DNA of 64,000 nucleotides, taken from positions 1-64,000 of the IMG/VR virus record IMGVR_UViG_3300032307_000180; one strand, written 5' to 3'. Positions 16,536-24,377 of the stretch are shown piece after piece. Position 1 is the first letter of the stretch. Each line of letters begins with the position of its first letter. The stretch comes from a virus. The notes under the pieces are model-generated. The model made no database searches. It had not been told where the DNA came from and saw only the letters and a list, made by a program, of their open reading frames with translations. Made by a program: the position numbers and the translations under genes.

Positions 16536-17194
16536 TGCCAATCAGCCAAATAGTCACAAACAGTATTGCTAACGAAGCCGTTGTAACCGCTGACCTAGCT
16601 AATAGCGCCGTTACTACCGTAAAGATTGCAGACAGTGCTGTAACAAATGCGAAGGTGGATACTGTTGCTGCGACTAAATTAACTGGCACCATAGCGGCAG
16701 CTAGGTTACCAACGGGCAGTGTTTTGCAAGTTGCTAGTGCTACGACAAATAGTTCATTTAGCACGTCAGCCACTAGCTTTACAGACATAACTGGGATGTC
16801 GGTAACAATTACGCCATCATCAAGTACCAGTAAAATATTGGTAATGGGCCATATGCAAGTCGGTGGCAGTGATGATTCTCGATACAGTGCTTTTAGGTTA
16901 ACTCGTAATAACACAAGTCTTGTTGAAGGTGATAAAGGTGGTAATAACGGTACAAATGCGTTTGTAAGTTGTGGTGGTCAAAACGGTAATCAAAGACCCT
17001 ACACAAACGAAAGTATGGCGTTTAATTATCTTGATTCGCCTTCATCAACATCCGCATTAACTTATCGTATGCAGGTAAATCCAAACGCAGCGTTTACTGG
17101 CCGTATATTTTATTTAAACAGACCTCAAAACACAGACGATAACTTAAGAATATGGACTGTTTCAACAATTACAGTAATGGAAATTGCGGGATGA
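16535..17194 (+). CDS. Tail fibre protein with trimeric shaft repeats
   Basis: A 219-residue protein. The N-terminal 60 residues are a shaft of short repeats (VVTADLANSAVTTVKIADSAVTNAKVDTVAATKLTG), typical of trimeric phage fibres. A globular beta domain follows (about 70-219: SVTITPSSSTSKILVMGHMQVGG ... RMQVNPNAAFTGRIFYLNRP), resembling tip domains found in aquatic phage fibres. The stop overlaps the next ATG. Confidence 0.75.
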   Translation: MPISQIVTNSIANEAVVTADLANSAVTTVKIADSAVTNAKVDTVAATKLTGTIAAARLPTGSVLQVASATTNSSFSTSATSFTDITGMSVTITPSSSTSKILVMGHMQVGGSDDSRYSAFRLTRNNTSLVEGDKGGNNGTNAFVSCGGQNGNQRPYTNESMAFNYLDSPSSTSALTYRMQVNPNAAFTGRIFYLNRPQNTDDNLRIWTVSTITVMEIAG

Positions 17195-17487
17195 GAGATT
17201 TAACTAAAGCCATTATTTCACTGTACCCAACAGCTTTATGGGATTTAAACGGTAACGAATACAGTGGTCTTGTATGGCGTTCAGAAGATATTGCAAAACC
17301 AACCGAAGCTGAATTGATTGCTGAGTGTGACCGCCTTCAAGCAGAGTATGAGGCCAACGAATACCAGCGCAACCGCGCCTCAGAATACCCATCAATTGCT
17401 GACCAACTGGACACCCTTTACCATGGCGGTTATGATGCTTGGAAGGCACAAGTTAAAGCAGTAAAAGACAAATATCCGAAAGCGTAA
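17191..17487 (+). CDS. Tail-associated protein with XkdW-like C-terminal motif
   Basis: A 98-residue protein starting at the ATG that overlaps the upstream TGA. The C-terminal half is acidic-helical, with RASEYPSIADQLDTLYHGGYDAWKAQVKAVKDKYPK. I know this motif from many phage proteins that sit next to fibre genes (tail-fibre-assembly or XkdW-like). It may act as a fibre chaperone or a small structural partner. The call is by motif memory and neighbourhood. Confidence 0.68.
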   Translation: MRDLTKAIISLYPTALWDLNGNEYSGLVWRSEDIAKPTEAELIAECDRLQAEYEANEYQRNRASEYPSIADQLDTLYHGGYDAWKAQVKAVKDKYPKA

Positions 17488-17489
17488 AA

Positions 17490-19166
17490 ATGGCGTACAT
17501 AGGTAATCCAATCTACCAGTCAGCGTTTGTAACCGACCAATTTTCTGGTGATGGTACAACTACGGCTTTCACAATGTCAGTGTCCCCTGCTGGCGTATCT
17601 AACGTTCTTGTTGCCGTTTCTGGTGTTCTTCAAGATCCGTCTACTTATGGTGTCGTAGGTACAACAATCAACTTCTCAACTGCGCCGCCTTCAGGTACAG
17701 GTAACATTTCATGCCGTTATTTGGGCGTTCCAGTAACAGGCGTTACAACCACAGCTTATCGCACGGTCACAGAGTTCACAGCAACTGCCAGCCAGACGAC
17801 ATTCACTCCGCCTTCTTATGCGGTTGGCTTCATTAACGTTTATCGTAACGGCGTGTTATTGGGTTCAGCTGACTACACGGCATCTAACGGAACCACAGTA
17901 GTTCTAGCCACAGGTGCAACAGCTGGCGATCTAATCACGGTTGAGTCATTCCAAATCAGCTCCGTAGCTAACGCCATTCAAAATACAGCTGGTTCAGTGG
18001 GTACAAACAACATTGCTGGTGGTGCTGTTACAGCTGCAAAGATGGCATCGGCTTCTGTTGTTCTAACAAGCAGTACGGTTTCAGGCGTTCTCCCACAGGC
18101 CAACGGTGGTACAGGCACAACAGTTGGATATAACGGTTTTAAGAACCGCATCATTAATGGTGATATGACCATCGATCAGAGGAACAACGGCGCAAGCGTA
18201 ACGCCATCAATAACTTCTTTTCCTTGGCCTTATAGTGTTGATAGATGGAGTACAGTACAAACGCAAGCATCTAAATTTAGCATCCAACAAAACGCTGGGG
18301 CAGTTACCCCACCTCCTGGATTTAGAAATTATTTAGGAATTACAGTTGGAGCTTCTGCCAACGTAACAGTTGGCGTTAATGATATATTCCAATATTTGCA
18401 GCGTATTGAAGGTTTTAACACTGCTGATTTAGATTGGGGTACTGCAAACGCATCTCCAGTAACATTGTCGTTTTGGGTTCGTAGTTCAATTGCTGGCACA
18501 TTTGGCGGCGCTTTAGGCAACGTAAGTGATAACTATGTTTATCCGTATAGCTACACAATTAATGCTACAAACACTTGGGAATATAAAACAATCTCAATTA
18601 CTGGCGCTACAGCAGGAACTTGGGGAACCACAAACGGTATTGGCATAAACGTAACCATTGGTTTTGGCGCGGGAACAAACCAACAAAATACTCCAGGAGC
18701 ATGGTCTACGTTATCTAGATTTGCGCCAACAGGACAAACAAATCTAATTGCAACTAACGGAGCAACCTTCTACATCACAGGTGTTCAACTAGAAAAAGGC
18801 TCTACGGCCACAAGTTTCGATGTCTTGCCCTACAGTACTGAATTGCAACTTTGTATGAGGTATTGTCAATTTAATCAATCTGGAGCTGGTAAATGGGACA
18901 CAGGTGGAGTCCAATTTGCTGGTAGTGTTCCTGTTGTAGTTCCAATGAGAACAACACCAAGTGTAACTATTATTAGCTCTTCGTCAGCGTTAGACCAACT
19001 TTATGTTGCTCGTAGAAATTTTATAGACACTCCAACATTTTATGATGTAATTACTACTTCTGGTGGATTTACTGGTGGACAAGCGTATGTAAGCACATCA
19101 GCAGCGACAGGAAGTGCTGAAGGTATATTTATTGCTAATAAATGGCTATTGATTGCGGAGCTATGA
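17490..19166 (+). CDS. Tail fibre protein with anchoring N-terminus and carbohydrate-binding-like C-terminus
   Basis: A 558-residue fibre with at least three modules. Residues 1-85 (MAYIGNPIYQSAFVTDQFSGDG) are paralogous to the 14742 N-terminus. Then come a second beta module (about 90-155) and a shaft-like repeat (NAIQNTAGSVGTNNIAGGAV). From NGFKNRIINGDMTIDQRN near residue 213 there is a large beta domain with SFWVRSSIAGTFGG and FYITGVQLEKGSTATSFD, the pattern of galactose-binding-like phage fibre tips. That last module is duplicated in the protein at 20302. Confidence 0.78.
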   Translation: MAYIGNPIYQSAFVTDQFSGDGTTTAFTMSVSPAGVSNVLVAVSGVLQDPSTYGVVGTTINFSTAPPSGTGNISCRYLGVPVTGVTTTAYRTVTEFTATASQTTFTPPSYAVGFINVYRNGVLLGSADYTASNGTTVVLATGATAGDLITVESFQISSVANAIQNTAGSVGTNNIAGGAVTAAKMASASVVLTSSTVSGVLPQANGGTGTTVGYNGFKNRIINGDMTIDQRNNGASVTPSITSFPWPYSVDRWSTVQTQASKFSIQQNAGAVTPPPGFRNYLGITVGASANVTVGVNDIFQYLQRIEGFNTADLDWGTANASPVTLSFWVRSSIAGTFGGALGNVSDNYVYPYSYTINATNTWEYKTISITGATAGTWGTTNGIGINVTIGFGAGTNQQNTPGAWSTLSRFAPTGQTNLIATNGATFYITGVQLEKGSTATSFDVLPYSTELQLCMRYCQFNQSGAGKWDTGGVQFAGSVPVVVPMRTTPSVTIISSSSALDQLYVARRNFIDTPTFYDVITTSGGFTGGQAYVSTSAATGSAEGIFIANKWLLIAEL

Positions 19167-19330
19167 TGTATAAAGAAATGAAACACCCTTACGAAGCAAC
19201 AATAATTGCAGTATTGCGGTTGTCTGATAACACATCAATTCCATTTGACCCAGCCAACACCGATTACCAGGCTTACTTAGCATGGCTTGAAGAAGGCAAC
19301 GAACCATTACCAGCTGAGGCAACAGAATGA
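19163..19330 (+). CDS. Small tail-cluster protein with IPFDPANTDYQAYLAWL motif
   Basis: A 55-residue protein starting at the ATG overlapping the upstream TGA (or at the next codon, also ATG). The motif SIPFDPANTDYQAYLAWLEEGN is shared almost exactly with the 50-residue protein at 21399. Both follow a fibre with the same C-terminal module, so they behave as fibre partners or chaperones. Its stop overlaps the next start. Confidence 0.65.
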   Translation: MMYKEMKHPYEATIIAVLRLSDNTSIPFDPANTDYQAYLAWLEEGNEPLPAEATE

Positions 19331-20292
19331 CAAGAGCAGCAGACGTAGCATCTACAACCTTACCCTCATGGACGACTGCGAATAGACCTGCGAGTCCAGC
19401 TGTTGGTCAGCAGGGTTTGAACACGACATTAAACGTATTTGAAATTTATAACGGCGTTTCTTGGCAAACAGTAACCGCACTTCAATATTCTGTTGAATAT
19501 TTAGTAGTTGCTGGGGGCGGCGGTGGTGGTAGACGTCTAGGTGGCGGTGGCGGTGCGGGCGGTTATTTACAAGGAAGTTCAATAATAACGTCATCAACTG
19601 CATACTCAATAACCGTGGGCGGTGGCGGTGCAGGAGCAAATGCGGATAACGTGCCAGGATCTAATGGTTCTAATTCTGTTTTTGCTTCAATAGCAACATC
19701 AATAGGTGGCGGTGGCGGTGGTAGTAAAGATGCTAACCGAACAGATGGTGGTTCAGGTGGTGGGGGTTCTTCTGGTGAAGGCGGAGCAGCGACTACTTCT
19801 GGCGGCTCAGGAACTGCTGGTCAAGGTAATGCTGGTGGTACTGGTGGGCCTGGAAACAACCCATACGTAGGTGGCGGTGGCGGCGGCGCAGGGGCCGTTG
19901 GTGGTAATTCTAGTTCTGCGGCAGCTGGTAATGGCGGTAACGGACTTACATGGCTAAATGGTTCTACTTATGCAGGTGGTGGTGGTGGCGCTTGGTGGGG
20001 TACTGTAGGAACACTTCCACCAGCAGCAACTGGAGGTACTGGCGGTGGCGGAATAGGATTTAGTGCGTTTGGAGCTAACTCTGTAACCCCAGGTAGTGGT
20101 ACAACTAATACTGGCGGTGGTGGTGGTGGTGGCGGTTGGACTGGTTCAAGCGGTGTTACTGGTGGAGCAGGTGGTTCTGGTATTGTCATCATTAGGTACC
20201 CTGGCGCACAGCGTGGATCTGGCGGTACAGTCACATCTGCTGGTGGGTTCACATATCACACTTTCACAACATCTGGCACATACACAGCATAA
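19327..20292 (+). CDS. Polyglycine-rich tail adhesin
   Basis: A 321-residue protein. Residues 1-55 (RAADVASTTLPSWTTANRPASPAVG ... VFEIYNGVSWQTV) form a short attachment segment. From YLVVAGGGGGGRR near residue 59 almost the whole chain is Gly/Ser/Ala/Asn, closing with SGIVIIRYPG and a short tail. It is paralogous to the glycine-rich domain at 14742. Likely a fibre-tip receptor-binding protein, by analogy to polyglycine adhesins. Confidence 0.75.
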   Translation: MTRAADVASTTLPSWTTANRPASPAVGQQGLNTTLNVFEIYNGVSWQTVTALQYSVEYLVVAGGGGGGRRLGGGGGAGGYLQGSSIITSSTAYSITVGGGGAGANADNVPGSNGSNSVFASIATSIGGGGGGSKDANRTDGGSGGGGSSGEGGAATTSGGSGTAGQGNAGGTGGPGNNPYVGGGGGGAGAVGGNSSSAAAGNGGNGLTWLNGSTYAGGGGGAWWGTVGTLPPAATGGTGGGGIGFSAFGANSVTPGSGTTNTGGGGGGGGWTGSSGVTGGAGGSGIVIIRYPGAQRGSGGTVTSAGGFTYHTFTTSGTYTA

Positions 20293-20301
20293 GGATAAGA
20301 C

Positions 20302-21396
20302 ATGGCATTAACAACAGTTGACCAAGGCTTATTAAGCACCAACGCCCAATACACAGGGTTCAAGAACCGCATCATTAATGGGGCGATGCAGATCTCACAA
20401 AGGAACGTCACTTCTAGCGTTACACCTACTGCTGAAACTTATACTTTAGATAGGTGGTCTGCTGAAATGTCGGCAAGCTCTAAATATTCAGTTCAACAAG
20501 ATGCTGGTGGTGTTACTCCGCCAGTAGGATTTATAGATTATCTTGGCGTAACTTCTACTTCTGCTTACAGTGTTACATCAAGTGATTTTTTTGGTATCTT
20601 TCAAGTAATAGAGGGTTTTAATATTGCCGACTTAGCTTGGGGTACAGCAAGTGCATCACCAGTAACCGTATCGTTTTGGGTTCGTTCTAGTCTTACTGGG
20701 ACCTTTGGTGGGGCTATTGAAAATAGCGCTGGTAATCGTTCTTACCCGTTTAGCTACACCATTTCTGCGGCAAACACTTGGGAATACAAAACCATAACTA
20801 TTCCAGGCGACACAACTGGAACTTGGTTAACAAATAATGGTAGGGGAATAACCCTAAGATTTGGTTTGGGTGTTGGTTCTACATATAGCGGAACTGCTGG
20901 CTCATGGTCAGGCAGTCGTTTCTTCTCAACTACGGGGGCAAGATCAGTAGTTGGCACTAGCGGAGCAACCTTCTACATCACAGGTGTCCAACTAGAAAAA
21001 GGCTCCACGGCCACGAGTTTTGATACCCGCTCCTATACAACCGAATTGCAGCTTTGCCAACGCTATTACACAAAAACATATTTGGACGGTGTTGTTCCTG
21101 GAACATTTGCTTCACCTACTCAAGCAAACGCAATATGGAGTTCTGTACCAACTACAAATTCATACCCACAAATTGGACAATGGTTTTACCCAGTTACTAT
21201 GAGGGCAGTGCCAACACTTGTTATTTACAACCCAAACACTGGCGTCATAAACAGTTTTAGAGGGGATAGTGATAATTATTCGCCAGCTAGTCCAAATAGC
21301 GTAGGGAATAAATGCGTAACTTTTTATGGTAACAATGTTAGCGTTGGAACTAGTGTATTTATTTCTGTTCAAGCCACAGCCAATGCGGAGTTATGA
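20302..21396 (+). CDS. Tail fibre tip protein, paralogue of 17490 C-terminus
   Basis: A 364-residue protein with a very short N-terminus (about 20 residues). It then aligns module for module with residues 210-558 of the 17490 protein: FKNRIINGAMQISQRN, VSFWVRSSLTGTFGGA, NTWEYKTITI, GATFYITGVQLEKGSTATSFD. The last 90 residues diverge, which is expected where receptor specificity is selected. It contains no anchoring domain, so it may join another fibre subunit. Confidence 0.75.
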   Translation: MALTTVDQGLLSTNAQYTGFKNRIINGAMQISQRNVTSSVTPTAETYTLDRWSAEMSASSKYSVQQDAGGVTPPVGFIDYLGVTSTSAYSVTSSDFFGIFQVIEGFNIADLAWGTASASPVTVSFWVRSSLTGTFGGAIENSAGNRSYPFSYTISAANTWEYKTITIPGDTTGTWLTNNGRGITLRFGLGVGSTYSGTAGSWSGSRFFSTTGARSVVGTSGATFYITGVQLEKGSTATSFDTRSYTTELQLCQRYYTKTYLDGVVPGTFASPTQANAIWSSVPTTNSYPQIGQWFYPVTMRAVPTLVIYNPNTGVINSFRGDSDNYSPASPNSVGNKCVTFYGNNVSVGTSVFISVQATANAEL

Positions 21397-21398
21397 TT

Positions 21399-21551
21399 AT
21401 GTATAAACAAGTATCTTTAAAAGGCGTTATTCAAGATGTTGTGCTTCGTACTACAGACGGTGCTTACATCCCATTTGACCCAGACAACACAGACTACCAA
21501 GAGTACCTAAAGTGGCTTGAGGCTGGTAACACTCCACAGACTGCGGACTAA
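21399..21551 (+). CDS. Small tail-cluster protein, paralogue of the 19163 product
   Basis: A 50-residue protein found by reading the gap between two fibre genes. It begins MYKQVSLKGVIQDVVLR and has YIPFDPDNTDYQEYLKWLEAGN, nearly the same as the 19163 product. An alternative ATG two codons upstream (21393) overlaps the previous stop. The repeat of the fibre-tip plus small-protein pair points to a duplicated two-gene unit. It overlaps the next start by one base. Confidence 0.65.
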   Translation: MYKQVSLKGVIQDVVLRTTDGAYIPFDPDNTDYQEYLKWLEAGNTPQTAD

Positions 21552-22276
21552 TGTTCGGAATAACCACCTTTGCTCAGTCACCCTTTGCTGGATTGGGTGG
21601 TGCTGCGTACTCGCTTACTGTAGCTGAGTCTTTAACGACCACGGATGTTTACCTTGGCCCAGTGGCGTTTGAAGGTCTAGTAGATGACGACATTACACTA
21701 GCTGACAGCGATGGTGGTGGTACAAGTTTTGACTTCTTCGTAAACAATACCGAAAACTTCTCATGGGACGACAGCTCTTCTGGCGTGGTTGATCTATTGG
21801 TATCCCAGGCTGACTCGTTCACATTGACCACGGCAGAAGCGGCTCAGGTTGACTTTGCACCAATTACTGCTGATACAGCCACATTCACGGACGTATACAC
21901 AGGCACATTTGATTTCGTTGGTTTAGACGAAGAGACCGCTACATTCACAGATGTTTGGGCGGCGCTGGTCAACTTTAACCCAGTCATGGCGGAGTTACTT
22001 ACATTAACAGAAGCTCAAACAGGTAACGTAGATACCTCGCCAAGCGTAGCAGAATCGGTTACATTAACTGATGCGGAAATCGGAAATGTAGACTTTGTAG
22101 GTGCTTTGGCTGAAACATTAACGCTAACCACTTCTTTATTTGTACGTGGCTGGTATAAAATTGATGATGACCAAGTACCAAATTGGGCGCAGATTAACAA
22201 CACTCAGTCTAGTACATGGACTCAGATTAACGATACTCAAACCCCAGGGTGGGTAGAAATAGATAACAGGGATTAA
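21551..22276 (+). CDS. Repetitive beta-strand structural protein
   Basis: A 241-residue acidic protein (Asp/Glu/Thr/Val-rich, almost no Lys) built from about seven imperfect repeats of 24-26 residues with the core (A/D)(E/D)(T/S)xTxTDxxxGxVDFxxxxAE. The C-terminal 40 residues switch to tryptophan repeats (VPNWAQINNTQSSTWTQINDTQ). It probably folds as a regular beta solenoid-like rod or fibre segment. The family is not recognised. Confidence 0.65.
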   Translation: MFGITTFAQSPFAGLGGAAYSLTVAESLTTTDVYLGPVAFEGLVDDDITLADSDGGGTSFDFFVNNTENFSWDDSSSGVVDLLVSQADSFTLTTAEAAQVDFAPITADTATFTDVYTGTFDFVGLDEETATFTDVWAALVNFNPVMAELLTLTEAQTGNVDTSPSVAESVTLTDAEIGNVDFVGALAETLTLTTSLFVRGWYKIDDDQVPNWAQINNTQSSTWTQINDTQTPGWVEIDNRD

Positions 22277-22278
22277 AT

Positions 22279-23058
22279 ATGGCCTCAACTTATTCAACTA
22301 CTTTACGCCTTGAGCTAATCGGTAACGGTGACCAGTCAGGTACTTGGGGTGATACAACTAACTCAAACTTAGGTGATTTGATTGAAGCTGCGATTACTAA
22401 TTCGGTCAATATTACTTTTGCTAACGCCCAGTACACCCTGTCAGCTAACAACGGCTTGCCAGACGAAGCCCGTAATGCGGTGCTAAACCTCGTTGGCTCT
22501 AACTCAGGCCCACAGAACCTAATTGCTCCAGCGGTTGAAAAGACGTATATCGTCAAGAACGCCACAGGTGCAGTAGTAACAATCAAAACTTCAGGTGGCG
22601 CAGGTGTAGCCATAGCTAACGGCACAACCCGCATCGTATGGTGTGACGGCACAGACTTCTACACAGCAGCCGCTTCAACGGTCATTGCTACAACAGCCCC
22701 AATTAATAACTCCGTGAGTGGCGATACAGTCACAATCAGCATGGATAACAGCGGTGTAAACGCTGGTTCATACACATTATCTAACATTACAGTAGACGCT
22801 AAAGGTCGTGTAACTACTGCTTCATCTACAACTTTGGGAACAATGTCTACCCAAAACGCCAACGCTGTGGCTATTACAGGTGGTAACGCAGTTTTAACAA
22901 ACGTTACTGCGACTACTGTTGCTCTAGGTGGTGGTTGGACTGTAACTGAGTCAGGTGGAACTTTGGTGTTCAGAAGTAGCGGTACAAGCCGTATGCGCTT
23001 AGATTCATCAGGCAACTTGACTTTAACAGGTAACGTGACTGCTTACGGAACGATCTAA
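22279..23058 (+). CDS. Tail fibre protein
   Basis: A 259-residue protein of a family common in aquatic phages. It begins MASTYSTTLRLELIGNGDQSGTWGDTTNSNLG, a recurrent N-terminal domain, and continues with beta modules (YIVKNATGAVVTIKTSGGAGV). The end is a TSRMRLDSSGNLTLTGNV-type strand often preceding an intramolecular chaperone or tip. No chaperone domain follows here. It overlaps the next gene by one base. Confidence 0.75.
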   Translation: MASTYSTTLRLELIGNGDQSGTWGDTTNSNLGDLIEAAITNSVNITFANAQYTLSANNGLPDEARNAVLNLVGSNSGPQNLIAPAVEKTYIVKNATGAVVTIKTSGGAGVAIANGTTRIVWCDGTDFYTAAASTVIATTAPINNSVSGDTVTISMDNSGVNAGSYTLSNITVDAKGRVTTASSTTLGTMSTQNANAVAITGGNAVLTNVTATTVALGGGWTVTESGGTLVFRSSGTSRMRLDSSGNLTLTGNVTAYGTI

Positions 23059-23681
23059 TGACTACGCCTAGCGGAACAATATCAATGTCGGACGTAGCCA
23101 CTGAGCTAAGTGTTACGACAACCGATATTAACTTAAACCAGCAAAACGTCCGTAGATTAGCAGGTCAGGTCAGCGGTGCGGTTAGCATGCAGAACCTACA
23201 GAACAAGACTTGGGTTCTAAACCTGACAGGCACACAGTCTGCTGGTCGATGCTTCTCAGCTCAGTCTGGGTTCTCTATTGACCGTTACGGTTCAGCTGGC
23301 GATATTTTCTTGACTATGGGTGCATGGCCTACAGACCCACCAAACTGCCAGACCGTACCTTGGCAATATTTACAATATGGCGGTGCAACAAACGGCTCTA
23401 ACTACCCACGCTGGACTAACGTTTGGCAGGTTAACTTAAGCTCTTTAGGGGTTGGTAACAGCACGCAGACCCGTGCGCCAAACTGGCCTTACACATTGGT
23501 TGAGTACACCTACATCATTACTCGTAACTCTGTTAACAGCGTTCAAATCACAATCTACCCTAACGCATGGGGTACAGGTGATACAGGTACATCCATCTCA
23601 GTATCAAACTGGTGGAACGGCTTTATAAATGACTTTGGTGGCACGACATTAACTTTAACTTGGACAAGTTTGGGATATTAA
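23058..23681 (+). CDS. Appendage protein of unknown type
   Basis: A 207-residue protein. The first 45 residues (GTISMSDVATELSVTTTDINLNQ) form a helical attachment-like segment seen at the start of some tail proteins. The rest is a Trp/Tyr/Asn-rich beta domain (FLTMGAWPTDPPNCQTVPWQYLQYGG), suggesting sugar contact. It is the last of the fibre run. No catalytic motif noticed. Confidence 0.66.
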   Translation: MTTPSGTISMSDVATELSVTTTDINLNQQNVRRLAGQVSGAVSMQNLQNKTWVLNLTGTQSAGRCFSAQSGFSIDRYGSAGDIFLTMGAWPTDPPNCQTVPWQYLQYGGATNGSNYPRWTNVWQVNLSSLGVGNSTQTRAPNWPYTLVEYTYIITRNSVNSVQITIYPNAWGTGDTGTSISVSNWWNGFINDFGGTTLTLTWTSLGY

Positions 23682-23885
23682 ATGAGTAATACTTTTGCCG
23701 ATTGCCACTGCGATAACGAAGCCAAAGTCTTGTATGACATGTACAAGGTACAGAACAACCTAAAAGATGGCGAGTGGGACACCCCTGTGTGCTGCCGTAG
23801 TGAGCAGGCTCGCATGGTTATATCAGGTAAGACCCTAACTCTTTATTACACAGACGGAACAGTGTCTACTTATACAGAGGCGTAA
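23682..23885 (+). CDS. Small hypothetical protein
   Basis: A 67-residue protein directly after the previous stop. It has five cysteines, including C8-x-C10 and the pair C37-C38 (VCCRSEQ), and ends ISGKTLTLYYTDGTVSTYTEA, a beta hairpin-like tail. It could bind metal. It lies between fibre genes and exported proteins. Function unknown. Confidence 0.55.
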   Translation: MSNTFADCHCDNEAKVLYDMYKVQNNLKDGEWDTPVCCRSEQARMVISGKTLTLYYTDGTVSTYTEA

Positions 23886-24377
23886 ATGGTTCGTATAGCC
23901 CAATTAACTTGTTGGTTTGTAGGTGGCATCATTCTTGGCGGATTGATTGCTGCTTCAATGGCACAAGACACAACCATTAATTACCGTGGGCAGCCTCCAG
24001 CAGCAGCTATGGCGCCTAGCATTTCTTCATTTAGTCAAGATAACTGCTTAGTTGCGGTATCTGGCGCCGTTAGTTCTACAGTATTTGGCTTCTCTGGCGG
24101 TTCTTATAAGATGGATGAAGACTGCTCTAGTCGTAAGTGGGCTACATTCTTAGCCAATCAAGGTCTTAAAGTAGCAGCCGTGGCTGTTGCATGTCAGGCG
24201 AAAGAAGAAAATTGGCAAGCAATGATGTTGTCAGGAACCCCCTGCCCCATCGACGGTCTCATTGGTGACGCAGCTCGCAATGAGTGGATTAAACGCTATC
24301 CTGAAAAGTTTGTGAAATTATATGGTTCGGTTCCTCCTCTTGTTGACCTTGCTGCTAATAAGCCCGATAAGGAGTAG
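23886..24377 (+). CDS. Exported or membrane-anchored Cys-containing protein
   Basis: A 163-residue protein with a hydrophobic N-terminus (WFVGGIILGGLIAASMA, about 10-26) that is either a cleavable signal peptide (cut after SMA) or an anchor. The mature part has four cysteines (including DNC, EDC, VAC, PC), compatible with two disulphides in the periplasm, and ends acidic. It precedes another exported protein and the lysis genes. Possibly an envelope-acting protein. The family is unknown to me. Confidence 0.6.
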   Translation: MVRIAQLTCWFVGGIILGGLIAASMAQDTTINYRGQPPAAAMAPSISSFSQDNCLVAVSGAVSSTVFGFSGGSYKMDEDCSSRKWATFLANQGLKVAAVAVACQAKEENWQAMMLSGTPCPIDGLIGDAARNEWIKRYPEKFVKLYGSVPPLVDLAANKPDKE

